DNA of 64,000 bases, from assembly GCA_002102555.1 (NCBI GenBank), contig MCFL01000006.1, positions 372,001-436,000 of the forward strand, written 5' to 3'. The notes beneath the pieces were generated by a model that made no database searches, was not told the DNA's origin, and worked only from the letters and a program-made list of their open reading frames with translations. This document shows, piece by piece, positions 11,202 to 23,311 of this stretch (its first letter is position 1; each line of letters begins with the position of its first letter). Both the position numbers and the translations under genes were made by a program. The DNA comes from Catenaria anguillulae PL171. Lineage: Eukaryota; Blastocladiomycota; Blastocladiomycetes; Blastocladiales; Catenariaceae.

Positions 11202-14200
11202 ATGACAAGCGACATGATGGATGCCACTCGGGCAACCACAGCGTATGGAAATCTCTCAAAGCAATCGATTGTGCCAACGCTGAAACAGTACAATATGCCA
11301 ATTGCAGTCGCAAAGCCTGCAACCCCAGGCTCCCTCCGCCGTCCGAGCACGGCACGCGTGCCAACGCTTCCCATCGTATGCTGCCATGACCACGCGTCCT
11401 TTCCTTGGCTTGGCAGTGCTGGGGAGGTTACTCATCAAAAGTATAAATGCTTGCAACAGGAACTCGACTATGTCTTTGGCATGTCGACCCACTTGCCCAA
11501 TTCGGTCCACGTTGTCTCTGCGCCAAGCAAGAATGTGCGACGACACCTTCCAAAATGCATGCCAGGATGCTTCCTCCACCTAATCACCAACCTTCACGGC
11601 TTGTATGAGAGCAGGAATCGGACTCTGCCGTCACAATCCTCTACCCAGCTGCCAACAATGCCGTGCTCTTCCACTCTGGCACCCGCAGCCAAACCATCTT
11701 GCAAGGCCACGTACGCGCTCACTCGTCTTGCCACGCCACGCCGGCGTGGTTTCGCATCATCTGCTAACACACAGAAGCACTCACACGTTGCAGTGCAACC
11801 CTATTGTCGCCTGCACCGTCTCCCAAGACCGCAAATGGGCCGCCACCGCCGACACTGGACCCGAATCTGCGCTTCTGATCTGGGACCTGACGCAAAACGG
11901 GCTTCCTATCAAGTCCATGTTTGACTTGCACGGCGGCGACGGCGCCAACGTGGTTGCCTTTTCGCCCTGCGCAAAGTACCTTGCCACCATAGGCGGTTCC
12001 CCCGAAAAGCAGCAACAAACATTGTGCATCTGGGACTGGACGCTGCCATCGGCCACTATTCCCCTCTTTGAGGCACCCGTGCCCTCGGGCACGGATCCGC
12101 AGATCAGTGTGCGGTTTTCGCCAGAGTCGTATTATCACTTGGTGTCCAACGGGTACGAGACGGTGTACTTTTGGAACTGGGAACCGGGTGTAGGTGACGA
12201 GAGCGGGCTGGAGGTGATTCGCGAGGGTGCGGGCGAGGTCAAGGGGCCGTTGAATGTGTCTGCGTTTGTGGGCGCGAGCAACTGTGCCGTGACGGGAACC
12301 CGTGCGGGAGATTTGGCGGTTTGGAACAAAGGTAGAGACAGCGTGTGGACGTTGGCAAAGGTTCACCAGTACGTCTCAAACATTGATTGCTGGCATCAGA
12401 ATGAAGACTCACGGTGTGTACGGGCGCAATGATTAGCCGGCTGCATAATGCAGGCATTCACGTTATCGAGTCACTTGCCAGCGGGATTGTGATTACGGCA
12501 GGCGAGGATGGATTCATTCGTTTCTTTGACACTGCGGTATATATCTAGACTTTTCAATCAATTCAAAGTAACACCACAAGCTCATTTATTGACCATGTTT
12601 CCCCCCCCAAAAAAAAAATGCCCAGTTCCGCCTCGTCACCTTCTATGAACGCCTGCGCTCGGGCCCGATCCTATCCATATCCCTCGGCTCGCCTTCCAAA
12701 TTCATTGCCAAACCGTCCATTCCATCGCTTGTTGTCGCCACCAGCCAAGCCAAAATCGTACACCTGACGCGCATTGGGACCGATCCCACGGGTGGCGAGC
12801 TCATCACGGATCAGTTGGTCGAGGGGGCAGCACATGCGATCGAGTGCATGTCGACGCACCCGACACAGCCGACCATCGCCATCGCAATGGCAGGCGGCAA
12901 GTTGGTTGTGTGGAATCATGCAAAGAAGAGTGTGGAAACCAGGAGGAGTATGCCCGTGGGTGAGTCGGTCACGAGCATTGTGACTGTGCGAATGCCAAAG
13001 GAGACCAAGGATGGGGAGCAAGAGGAGGAGGACGACGAAGAAAAACCCGGCATTATTGTTGTTGGGTCAGATAAGGGTATTGTGAGGGTTTTCGGGAACG
13101 ATTTGGAGGTACGTCCAAGGCGTCGCCCCAAAGGTTGTCGCAGAAATACCTCATTCTTGGTCTTTCTCCGCCTTGTTTTCAAATCGTAGGACCTGTCGGA
13201 TCCAACTCAAGCATCCAACCTGCCAATCACTCGCCTCACCATCTCTGCCAAATGCGACCTGATTGCCTGCGCCGACACAAAGTTTGCAGTTGCTGTCCTC
13301 CAGCGTAACCCGGCGTCGGCCTCATTCCAATACACACTGATTGGCCGCGTCCAAGCCCATCACCAACCACTTGTTGGTCTCTGGTTCCAGCAAACCCTTC
13401 ACAAACCCTCGTCATCAACTCGCAAGCAGAAACGCCATTCCCAAACGGCACGCGTCTCATGTCGCTTGCACAAGACCGAATCCTCGCCAAGTACGGCCCA
13501 CCCACCACGGCCTCCCCGTTGGCGAATGCGTCCACAACACCAGCCTTTGGCGGTTCCACGGCCCCCACTTCCCCACCCGTCACAGGTGCGCTCACCGTGA
13601 CATCGATGCGCCGCATGGAACAAACGAACACGCCCACGGCGGTCGCCACGTCGGACGACCAACTGCTGGTTGCCCTGGATGCCTGGCGCCTGAAAACATA
13701 CAATGCACACACACTCGCTTGCCGCGATTCTGTGCTCGCGGGTGTGTTTGCGCGGCATCCCATGCAATGGATGTACCCAGTCGAGTATCGCGGCCCGCCC
13801 GTGGGAGACGCAGGCAATGATTGGGCCCCCTCAAATCGTGCTTGGTGTTTGCCACGAGGGAAAAGCTCATTGGCATGCTTGCGCTTCCGTACGACGGTAA
13901 TCCGCATCGGGCCATGGGCGTACTGGCGCATCCGGACAAGATCAAGGACATGTGTGTGTCGGAGGATGGCAAGTATGCGTTTACGACCGGTGGCGAGTGG
14001 GATCAGGCGAGCGGCGCAGGGCCTGTCGCGGCGGCCGCCGTGGTCAAGATGTGGAGCTTGCACCCGCGCTTGCTCGATGTGCAGGCGGCACGCGGCGGCC
14101 AGGGTATGCAGCCGTTTGAGTACCTGGTGAATCCCACGGGTGATCCGGCAATCCGAAGGCATTTGGAGGACTTGTTTTACTATGCGCAAATTCGCGAGGC

Positions 14201-14612
14201 GGGCGAAAACGCCCCGGGTGTCGTGCATCGGCTCAAGGAAAAGGTTGGGCTGAGCATGTTGCCTGACCTGTTGCGTGCACTGGGCCATTTCCCGTCTGAG
14301 CGCGATGTCCAGCAGATGGTCAGTGTGTTGGAACTCAAGGCGGTCGAGCAGGGCAGGCCGAGCGATTGCACATTTGAGGATGTGATTCGGACGTTTTTGC
14401 AGTTTCGAGATGCAGTGCCAGTGGTACCTGGGGATGTCAAGGAGGCTGTCAAGAGGGCAAAGGAGTGGAACATGGGCGATCTCAAGTCCTTCTTGATGAC
14501 GTATGGCGAGGGAATGAGTGCAGATGAGGTGGACAAGGTTGGGTACTTGTTGGACGAGTTGGAACTTGGGGGCCAAGAGGAGGATGAATACGAGGAGAGT
14601 GCGAGGGTTTGA
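11202..14612 (+). CDS. CFAP251: CFAP251 (WDR66), axonemal WD-repeat protein (two apparent frameshifts)
   Basis: Flagellar protein of the calmodulin- and spoke-associated complex at the base of radial spoke 3. Exons in consistent phase: 11202-11375, 11460-11534, 11615-11710, 11794-12368, 12437-12536, 12626-13108, 13190-14612. Diagnostic blocks: YVFGMSTHLPNSVHVVS, ILQGHCNPIVACTVSQDRKW, ATADTGPESALLIWDL, many WD units, then YDGNPHRAMGVLAHP, YAFTTGGEW and the C-terminal helical/EF-hand-like region (HLEDLFYYAQIREAGE, LRALGHFPSERDVQQMVSVL). Two single-base losses, near 13388-13405 and 13815-13825, separate the last exon into three frames. The protein sense continues across both. The tail is shorter than in animals and acidic. 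This gene is the best evidence for a motile flagellum. Confidence 0.85.
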
Positions 14613-15271
14613 AGCTTTCTTTGCATCGATATTCTCCTTCAGTTCGACATATGTGCACGATCTGGTTGCGTCGCGTGTCCCGATCATGGACACGTCGACA
14701 TGCGTTGGCTCTGCTCACCTCGCAATGTCGAAGTCATCCAACATAGACTCTCTTGTCTCTGTGCCATGAAACGTGTTAACAGTGTTACTACTTGACACCC
14801 ATCGACTGAAGACCATGTCCGATGACCACAATACGATGTTGATCTTTGTTGCAATTGCGCTCAACACATTATTTTTACATGACGCTCGCCGTCGTGCAAG
14901 GCCCCAGAATTTTCAGCCACGTTCATTTGCGGTGCAGGCACGAAGTGAACACGACCAGCGTCCAATCATTGTCTTGCTGCAAATGCGTATGCAAAAGCAC
15001 TCTCAGATCTGCCTTTTTGCAGTTTGAAAACGCGTCGGTCGCGTGCACTGGACGCCACCTTGGCACATTCAGCTGCAGGACGAATGAGATGGCCCCACAC
15101 TTGTTCTCGAAGGCCTTTCGGCTCGCTTCTTATCCATCGCACGGTAAAAATTCGCCAGCATATAAAGACTGCGCAATTCCCGGCTGCACTGTCCCCCCTC
15201 TGTTCCCCGCCTCGTCCCATGCGCGAGCGATATCCATCGACAACTTCATCAAACCCAACTAAGCCGACACC
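14613..15271. other. Intergenic, acyl-CoA synthetase promoter
   Basis: No gene supported. It contains the TATA element of the following gene at 15161. Confidence 0.5.
15161..15167 (+). promoter_or_regulatory. TATA box of acyl-CoA synthetase
   Basis: TATAAAG, 111 bp upstream of the ATG at 15272. Confidence 0.5.
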
Positions 15272-17915
15272 ATGGAACTCATTTGGGGCAGCCCCACCCT
15301 CAAGCCAGACACGGTCTTCACCATCGAATCGCCCGGGCCAAGGCCGTCCCCGGCGAGACAAAGGTGCTCATCTTGCTCCTTTGCGTATTCGATGGGCCTT
15401 TCAGCTTGGTGGCTGATCCGTATTGGTCCTTTGCATCCTGTAGCCCCGTCGTGCAGCGTATCTCGGCGACAAGGACCTCTCTGGCCCGCCCAAGCGCAGT
15501 ATGTTTCATGCCCTCGGCATGCCGCCGAGCTGTTGGTCAAGGAAGACTGCTGACGATATGCCGACACATTTGCCGTGTTTAGCCCCGACCATTTACGAAG
15601 TCTTTGACCGTACCTCTCGCCTCTATGGCTCGCGCCCGTACCTTGGCCACCGCCCAATTGTCGATGGCGTCGCACAGCCCTATGAGTGGCAATCGTACGC
15701 CGAAGTGCGCGCGCGCGTCACCAACGTTGGGTACATATTGCGCTTTGTCGTTCGGACATGTCGTTGCGGGTTTGAAGTGTCAATCTGACGAAGCAAGTGA
15801 TTGTCCACAGTGCTGGTCTCGTTGCCAAAGGCCTGGCGCCCGAAACCATCGTCGGTATCTACGCCATCAACTGCCCCGAATGGATCATTGCTTGCTTGGG
15901 CATGTACCGCCAAAACATGATTTGCTGCCCGCTGTACGACACGCTCGGCGACGAAGCTGTCAGTCATATTATCGGGCAGACCGAAATGAAGTTGACTTTT
16001 GCTCATGCGTCCAAGGTTCGCCTCCATTTTCACTCTGCTCCATCCGTCTGAACAACCCACTAGATCTTGCTGACGAATTCTATTTCTGCGCAACAGGTTA
16101 AGAACATTCTCAAGCTGCGCAGCCAATTTACTACTCTGCACACCATCGTCACCTTTGGCACGGTAGCCGACGACGTGGCCAAGCAAGCCAAAGACGCCGG
16201 GCTGGACGTGCTGTCGATTTTGGATTTGGAAAAGCTTGGGCAGAGCAACCCATCAACGAAACGATCCCCAACCCCGGTGCGTCCCACTCACTTCTTTCCA
16301 ACCAATTTCTTGCGTCCTTGACTGAAATATCTCGCTACTCCAACAGAAAACACGGCCACCATCTGCTACACGTCGGGCACAACGGGCGTGCCCAAAGGCG
16401 CCATGCTGACGCACTTTATGGCCATGTCGTGCACGCACGGCGTCACGACGGCCATGAATAATGGTCGGTTTGCCAAGTTTGAGAGCGGCGGCATCCACTT
16501 TTCGTACCTGCCGCTGGCGCACGTGTTTGAAAACACGGTCCAGTGGTTTGTGATTCAGCATGCGGGCTGTGTTGGATTTTACCAGGGCGATCCGCTTAAG
16601 ATTCTCGAGGATTTGCAGGTGCTCAAGCCTACGTGTTTCATTAGTGTGCCGAGGTTGCTGAATCGCATTTGTACGTATCCGCGAGTCACGCTCCTTCCGA
16701 GCGGCACTCACACAACGGCTGACGGGAACGCATGCGTGTGCTCTGCCCCCTGTAGACGACAAGGTGTGGGCGGGCATCCGAGCCAAGGGGGGCATTGCGG
16801 AAACACTCTTCCGAACGGCATTCGAGTCCAAGCGCGCGGCGCTCAAGACAGGATACAACAAGAGCATGATTTGGGACAACTTGGTGTTTTCCAAGGTGCA
16901 GGCTGCGCTCGGCGGCCGCGTCACGTTCATCTTGTCTGGATCCGCACCTCTGTCGGCCGAGGTCATGGAATTCTTGCGCGTGTGCTTTGCGTGGAGGTGC
17001 TTGAGGGATATGGTCAGACCGAAGTACGTGTAATCCCCCGGTCAAGCCTCCTTTTTTCACCATCAAGACGTGGCTCATGATTTGTCCATCGTGCGTATAC
17101 TTGTAGGTATGTGCAGCAGCGACCATCACTTGGTGCGGCGACTACGAAACGGGCCATGTTGGCGTGCCCATTCCAAGCTGCGAAATCAAGCTGATTGATG
17201 TGCCCGAAATGAACTACCACGCGACCGACAAGCCTTGCCCACGGGGCGAGATTTGTATTCGCGGCAGCAACTCGTTCAAGGGGTATTACAAGGAGCCCGA
17301 AAAGTCAAAGGATGCCGTTGACAAGGACGGGTGGGTGCATACTGGCGACGTGGGCATGTGGGATTCCAAGGGGCGGTTGGTCATTATCGATCGGGTCAAG
17401 GTATGCAGCGTCATGGGTACATGCCACATGCGGAATCACAACGTATCGCTGCTGACGACTACAATCACCATGTGTAGAACATTTTCAAACTGTCGCAAGG
17501 CGAATATGTTGCGCCCGAAAAGATCGAGGGCATCTACACCCAGCACCCGCTCTGCGCACAAGCCTTTGTCTACGGCCACTCGCTCGAGTCGTGCACCGTT
17601 GGCGTGATTGTCGTTGACGAGCCCGAGTTCAAGAAATGGGCCGTGTCCAAGAACCTGCCCGAAGCGGCCGACAAGGACGTGAAATCGCTGATTGGTGATC
17701 CGGCTGTTGTCAAGGCTGCGCTCACGGCGCTGCAAGAGTTTGGCAAGGAGCACGGGCTCAAGGGATTCGAAAACATTCGCGCATGCCACTTGACAACCGC
17801 CCTGTTCTCGGTCGAGGACAACACGTTGACACCCACGTTCAAGTTGAGGAGGAACGATGCAAAGGCAAAGTATCAGGAGGTGTTGGATGCCCTGTATCGG
17901 TCCCTCGCCGAGTAA
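15272..17915 (+). CDS. Long-chain fatty acid-CoA ligase (three apparent frameshifts)
   Basis: ATP-dependent acyl-CoA synthetase of the ANL (AMP-forming) superfamily. It activates long-chain fatty acids for lipid synthesis or beta-oxidation. Exons: 15272-15363, 15444-15730, 15811-16015, 16097-16276, 16347-16670, 16756-17023, 17107-17400, 17478-17915, about 696 residues, a normal family length. Motifs: YTSGTTGVPKGAMLTH (P-loop), YLPLAHVFE, LSGSAPLS, LEGYGQTE, DGWVHTGDVG and the LACS signature DRVKNIFKLSQGEYVAPEKI. Single bases appear to be missing near 15345 (in CCCGGG, before AKAVPGETK), 16250 (before INETIPNP) and 17000 (before VEVLEGYGQTE). With them restored, the total length is an exact multiple of three. 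No obvious C-terminal peroxisomal signal (ends SLAE). Confidence 0.92.
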
Positions 17916-19520
17916 GTCCTGTTGTCGTCTTGTACATTTTTCCAGCGCTGGCGAGCAAGGGTTGTCAGTTTGTCTTTTTTTTCTGTTTCTCTCTCGCCCG
18001 CAGCTCCTCACTGCATTTTTACTTGTTTCCAAAGTCGTGTCGTTTCTTTTTCTTCTTGACCAACAGCCTCTCAATTGTTCTCCCAGTTTGTAGCTGAGGT
18101 CGCCCCATGCACTGTGAATAAAATGCCTTTTCATTGGACTCACAACGTATACAGTAGCTACATACGTGCAAACGGCTTGGATTTCGAGTTTTGAGGTGAT
18201 AGACGATATATAAGAGGGCTAAAGCAGCAAGAGGGTACGCCTCCTTCACATGATGAGGGGCTTTGGTAGACATCTCCCATTCAGGACGGAAAACGATCCA
18301 TGCACTTGAAAATTGTGCACAAGTATAAAGAGTACGGGATCCACGTTTCCCACCTTCCAAGGGTCAAGCCAGGTGCAATCCAACATGAGTGATTCCAGTC
18401 ACATCCAAGGCCGCGCAATGTGGCATCTTCAGGTTATTCCGGACTCTGTCACCCACTCCCAATCAAATGAGAAGCGAGTCGCTAGGGCGGCCTCACCCAT
18501 AGGCGGCGACCGGAGGTCGAGCGGGCTGATCGAGGAACGCGAAGGGCTCTGTGGCGAGCAACTGTGGCGCCTAGTCTTCTGGATCTGTCACGGCATACAA
18601 GACACTCACTGGGATGGCGGGGAAAAGGGACAACGTCAGAGCGAGCAACAAGGCTGGGCTGGGAAATGAATGTGAGCGAGCAATGTGCGCACGGCCCATA
18701 GGCACCGGAAGCTCGCAATCTGACGGGGGGGAATGGGAAGGGAAGAGGAATGAGGAGGATTGCAGAAAGTTCAAAAGGGTTTGGATTCATTGTTTCTTGC
18801 ATGCGCTGGTCGACTGCCCAAGATAGAGAGCGAGGGCAGTGGTTAAGTATTAATTACCCTACGCGTAGAACGGCCTGTTCTCATTGACGCGACGCAACCG
18901 CGATCAGAGGTGGGGTGGACATGAGCTGGCGCGCGTGCAGGCTCAACAAGGTCAGCGGCGACACCTGCAGCGAGTCTGATTAAGGCGTCCAGCGCAATAG
19001 ATGCAAGTATGTAAGTCGACACATTATATATTCAATTCCACGCCGTTAGGCCGTTTCAAGACAGCGTTCAGAATCATTGTCTTTTCGCCTTGGTTCCGTC
19101 TTCCTTCTGCCCACACCGCACGGTGTTCGCGGCAGAGGCGAGGCGAGCGGTCGGACAAAACGCACCGTTTGCTGCCGTGTTTTGGGTCAGCTGAGATCAT
19201 GAACTCGGAGTACATATGCATTCAGTGCGTGAGTACCGCAAACCGCAAACCGCAAAGGAAGACCAGAGGGCACGCCAAGTAGGTAATGATTCATGCAAGC
19301 CAGAGCAGCTCAGGGGAGTCAGGCCGCGAGATTGCTGTTGCTTGCCAGATCACAGAGATCCGAGGCGAGAGTATAAAGACCAAGCACCAGCCCGCCTTGC
19401 TTTCCTCCCTACTCTGCTGTCCCGATATCCCCACGCACCCTCAGGCTGACACATTCCGGCTCCAACCCACCACTACCACTACCACAACCCCCGACCACCG
19501 CCACCAACACCAAACCAAGC
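17916..19520. other. Long intergenic stretch, no gene seen
   Basis: T-rich 3' region of the ligase up to about 18100, then unannotatable sequence. The region before 19521 is the promoter of the caspase-like gene (TATA at 19372). Confidence 0.4.
19372..19378 (+). promoter_or_regulatory. TATA box of caspase-like gene
   Basis: TATAAAG, 149 bp upstream of the ATG at 19521. A pyrimidine/CA-rich leader follows. Confidence 0.5.
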
Positions 19521-20351
19521 ATGTCCACCCAAGCTCTCTGCGTCGGTCTCTCGTACCCTCAAGGTTGCAACGAGCTTGGCCTCCCGCCTCTGCCCTCTGC
19601 CGTCGACTCGACCGACTCGATGATCAACCTGGCCAACTCTGTCGGCGCCGAATGCGTGAGCACGCTTACCGACTGCGACGGCACGCCCGTGACGCGCGAA
19701 GACATTCTCACCGCGCTCGAAAACATGGTGGCCAATGCCCAGCCGGGTGATCAGCTCATGTTCTCTTACGCGGGGCACGCCGGCCAACTCGGCCCGCAAG
19801 CGCATGCCGGCGACACGACCGCGTTCAGCGAGGCTGACGGATACAACGAGGTTTTGTGGGCGGCTGACGGGCCCATCACCGACAATGAGATCTTGAACAT
19901 TCTCAAGGAGCTTCCCGAGGGCGCAAACATGACCATGGCGTTTGACTCTGCGTCGTCGGGCTCGATTGCCGATCTCGACATGGGCCAGTGGATTCCCGGC
20001 AACGTCGTGTGCATTTCGGCCACGGCCGATGGCGAGGCACTCACGGGGTGCTCAAACTTGGCCGACAATATTGCTGCCGTGCTGGCCGAGAATCCGGGTA
20101 TCACGTGGGCCGAGGCTGCAGGCATGATCGATTCCATGGACGGCACGCAGACGTGTACCGTGTCGGCCAACAATGCCAGCTTGTTGAACGAGCCGCTGTT
20201 TGCAACGGGCGCAACCACCGAGGATACGGATATGGGCGCGTCCATGGCCGTCATGAGCGAGTTGGAGGCCGCGCAAGCCGAGTGCTGTGATTCGTCGGCG
20301 CAGCAGCAAGATCAGGTGCAGGACGATTGCTGCGACGCGGATTGCTGCTAA
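19521..20351 (+). CDS. Metacaspase-like (C14) pseudoenzyme, 276 aa
   Basis: The fold order matches the p20-like caspase domain of peptidase C14. An N-terminal strand and Asn-rich loop are followed by GDQLMFSYAGHAGQ, which keeps the first catalytic residue (His86), and by an acidic segment. MTMAFDSASSG then sits where metacaspases have the D-x-C-H-S-G box. Here the nucleophilic Cys is Ala144 and the following His is Ser. Proteolysis by the usual mechanism is therefore not expected. The C-terminal tail is acidic with paired cysteines (ECCDSS, DDCCDADCC), perhaps a metal or disulfide element. Single exon, start supported by the upstream TATA box. The family assignment rests on the YAGH block and position of the second motif, so a distant C14 relative is also possible. 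Confidence 0.65.
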   Translation: MSTQALCVGLSYPQGCNELGLPPLPSAVDSTDSMINLANSVGAECVSTLTDCDGTPVTREDILTALENMVANAQPGDQLMFSYAGHAGQLGPQAHAGDTTAFSEADGYNEVLWAADGPITDNEILNILKELPEGANMTMAFDSASSGSIADLDMGQWIPGNVVCISATADGEALTGCSNLADNIAAVLAENPGITWAEAAGMIDSMDGTQTCTVSANNASLLNEPLFATGATTEDTDMGASMAVMSELEAAQAECCDSSAQQQDQVQDDCCDADCC

Positions 20352-20825
20352 GAACAAGGAGAAGCTGTGGCTTGGGTTGTACATAGTTTTGTGTGTGTAT
20401 GCCAGTGTTGTTTCATATCCTGGTATGCTGCCTCTTCCTCATTTCGCCTCGGGTGGCGGATGTAGGTACATATTTGTGTCTCAACATTGCCTTCAATTGA
20501 AGTGATCCAGTGTTTGTATCTTTCATTTTCGTACCTTAGCGAAGATTTGAATGTAAGTTTCAGGGGTACTAGAGGATATCCTCTCAGTACCCCTGCAAGT
20601 ATGTACGGCTTTGGAGAGGTGCGAATACACATGTATCAAAAGTCCGGAAATGAATGCGGGACCAACATAGTTCAGTTACGAGGCAAATTGACAATAGACT
20701 GGCAAGGCTGACCGCAGCTACTACCGCAAGCCAAACCGCTCAAATCACATTCTGAAGCTTCCAAATGGATTTCACTTCAAGTCGTTACAAGCGATCGTCA
20801 GTCAATGCTCACAGGCAGGATGAAA
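20352..20825. other. Convergent 3' intergenic region
   Basis: Lies between the 3' ends of the caspase-like gene (+) and the secreted protein gene (-). No gene seen. Confidence 0.5.
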
Positions 20826-21633
20826 TCATTCGCAGTATGACGTACTCGAACTGTCCAAAAACTTGCCATTGACATCCGAGCCTGCAAATCCGATGTGCAC
20901 TTGAATGTTGCACTTTGTCGTATCGCCCTGGCACTGCACGGGACACAAATCGTCCAGGCACCCGCATTCGGTGAAGTAACACTTTGTCGGCTCCCACTCC
21001 ATGTAGCTGATGCTGCCTTGGAAGAGCGAAATGATGACGGTCCGGTACGGAATGTACCATCCCTTGGCTTGATTCCACCACCGTTTCGCCGGCAATTCAA
21101 ACTTGCGGCCTTGGTGCACTAGCGCCAGGGAAACGGTCACGTTGGATTGGGTTTGCAGGTACGTATAGGCTGCAAAAGTTTACAGAGAGTAGAACCAAGT
21201 CAATTGTAGCCTCGCAATAGAAAGGTTGGCCTGGCGCATACGTACTGTTGGGAACCGTCAACTTTGAGTACTCTGCGATGCGTGGGAAGAACATGGCCGA
21301 CCGAATCGACGTGACCTCCGTGTTGGAATTGCCCTGCGCAACAACGCTCGTCGAGTACACATTGATTTGCACGGCGACTTGGTCCTCAGCCGAATAGGTG
21401 GTCTTGTTGGGATTGAGCGAATTGTTGAGGACAAGTTGGCAGCCTGCGCCACCGCACTGGCCGTTGGGGCCGCCGGGAACGCCAGTCGCGGCAGGTGCTG
21501 CTGATGTTGTGGATGTCGCGGTACTGGTTGACGTTTCAGCATACACTGCCCGAGAAAGGCTTGCCCAGAGGCAGATCAAGGCCAACAAGAGCCGGACGGT
21601 AACCATCCAGGCGGAGGTGCGGAGGCGTGGCAT
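20826..21633 (-). CDS. Secreted Cys-rich protein with signal peptide, unknown function
   Basis: Two exons, 21246-21633 and 20826-21169 (intron 21170-21245, GT...AG), 243 residues, exact triplet length. It starts with a clear signal peptide (basic start, then VRLLLALICLWASLSRAVYA). A Ser/Thr/Ala-rich linker follows (about residues 34-52, likely O-glycosylated). The globular part has NNSL, NKTT and NVTV N-glycosylation sequons and at least eight Cys, the densest cluster being CYFTECGCLDDLCPVQC near residue 205. No family recognised. The beta-rich look and cysteine pattern suggest a small extracellular or cell-wall domain. Confidence 0.75.
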
Positions 21634-22182
21634 GATTGTTGAATCTTCGGCCGTGGACAAGCAAGGGTTGTATTGTAGGCTGATTGCGGGTGGTCGGAAG
21701 TCGCTTACATGCAGGCACAGAAATCACTTACATGAACTGAATTGATGCTCACTCATTCTTACCAACTACTCCATGTGAATGTCCAAAGTGACGCGTCCGG
21801 TCTTCGTTTTGCACTGTTCGCAGCCCAAGCCAAAGGGAGTTCACTACGTGACCAGACGATGAACATCCACGTTGACCAATGCTTCCGCCCAATGTATTAT
21901 ACTATGCGAATCTTGATCCTTGTGCATACTTACATGAACACCTCGGTTCATACCAACGAGAGGCGCTGGTCGATGGCAATACGATCGAGCTCGCATCCGT
22001 CTGCCCGATTGTCACGAATGCCCGTATCAGAACAGAATTGCTTGTGCCGCCCCGTCGACCTCCTCGTACAAGATGATCTGCACCTATGACATAAGTAAAC
22101 GTTCCCTCAAAAGCCAAATCTGGTCGCCCACAATGCTTCGCGAATCAGACTGGCATAAAATGCACTCTCATTCTCATGCAAT
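21634..22182. other. Divergent intergenic region, no gene seen
   Basis: Upstream of the secreted protein gene (-) and of the broken gene at 22183 (+). No additional gene supported. Confidence 0.45.
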
Positions 22183-23205
22183 ATGGATCAAGTCATCACA
22201 GACGACTCAAGCCCACACAAACGGCCGTCGCTGCTCCCGCCGGCGTTGCCAATTGAGGCCGCTGAACTGATTCTGTTCTTTTCCCCACTGCAATTCTCGC
22301 TCGCATCGCTCACCGGCCAACACAACTCAATTCACAGCATTTGCGCCGCCGCATTCACCTGCCTGCCGCCCCACCCCAGCGGTTACAACGTGTTTGTGCC
22401 ACGCTTTCGCAAAGGCGCCGCCAAACTGCGTGCCGACTAGCGCTTTATTGTCTCATTCATTCACCACCTGCATCAGGGTGGGTTCAACTTTGGGAGTCGC
22501 AGCACGTTCAAAACTGCGTTCGAGTACAATCGCGTGAATGTGTTGAATTGGTGGGCAAACACGGCCAAGTTGGACGCTCCGGCGGGCGATGGTAATGGTA
22601 AGGTTGAGAAGGAATCCTTGACGAGACATACCATGAAATGCAAAGCGTGGGATGCGGTCGATTAGCTGGATCGTACCTTGTTCCTCACGGCTGTCGACAT
22701 TGGATTGACTGACATTGATTTGACCGATTTGATGAAGGCTGGTGGGAAGCAAGAGTTGCAGGCAGTTGAAATGTGGCTCCTTTCCGATATTGAAGTGACG
22801 GAATGTGCCTCATACTTGGTGTGTCCTCGTTGTGAAGCCGGGTGTTCGCGCGCATTGAAGGCATTTCTCAAAGGCAGGGGCGAGCATGTGCAGGATTTTG
22901 ACGACATTGCAATGGATGTGTGTATCAGTGTTGCAGTGGAACTTGGCCACGTGCACGTTCTGGAGTGGTTGGGTCGAGAGGCCAGGTGGCCATTGGCAAA
23001 TGACCCCGAGTGGGCTTGTCACTACCTCAGGATGGATGTTTTGGAATGGTACAAGGCCAACAAGGAATGGGTGGACCCGGGCAACAGTTGGGTCAACGAG
23101 CTGAAGTGCAATGGTGACGGTGAGCCGAAAATTTTGTGGGGCCGCCAAGGTGAAGAGATTGTGAAGTGGCTGCAAGCGAATGGTTTGGATCCAACAGGAC
23201 ATTAA
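22183..23205 (+). pseudogene. Interrupted repeat-type protein gene (two in-frame TAG)
   Basis: One frame stays coding-like for about 340 codons from the ATG at 22183 (IEAAELILFFSPLQFSLASL) to the TAA at 23203, but is cut by TAG codons at 22438-22440 and 22663-22665. The C-terminal half carries short units such as HVLEWLGREARWP and MDVLEWYKANKEW. These recall the divergent ankyrin-like helical repeats common in zoosporic fungi. I cannot assign a function. The second TAG could be the end of a weak intron (AAG|GTTGAG...GATTAG|CTG is in phase), but no in-phase intron removes the first. Best read as a pseudogene or a gene with sequence errors. Confidence 0.5.
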
Positions 23206-23311
23206 CGATTCTCGCAATCTGGCCCTTGCCGCCGATCCGTGGACCGCAAGAAGGAAGGTGGCTGATCCTACGAAAGGAGTGCGCTCAAGGTGCAGAATGT
23301 CTCAGTAATGT

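Noticed and set aside
13236-14693. 485-codon minus-strand ORF
   Set aside because: It is antisense to the last exon of CFAP251, whose plus-strand protein has clear homology.
22183-23205. TAG recoded as an amino acid
   Set aside because: Other frames in the window use TAG only where reading should end or where decay is likely; a single damaged gene is a better explanation.
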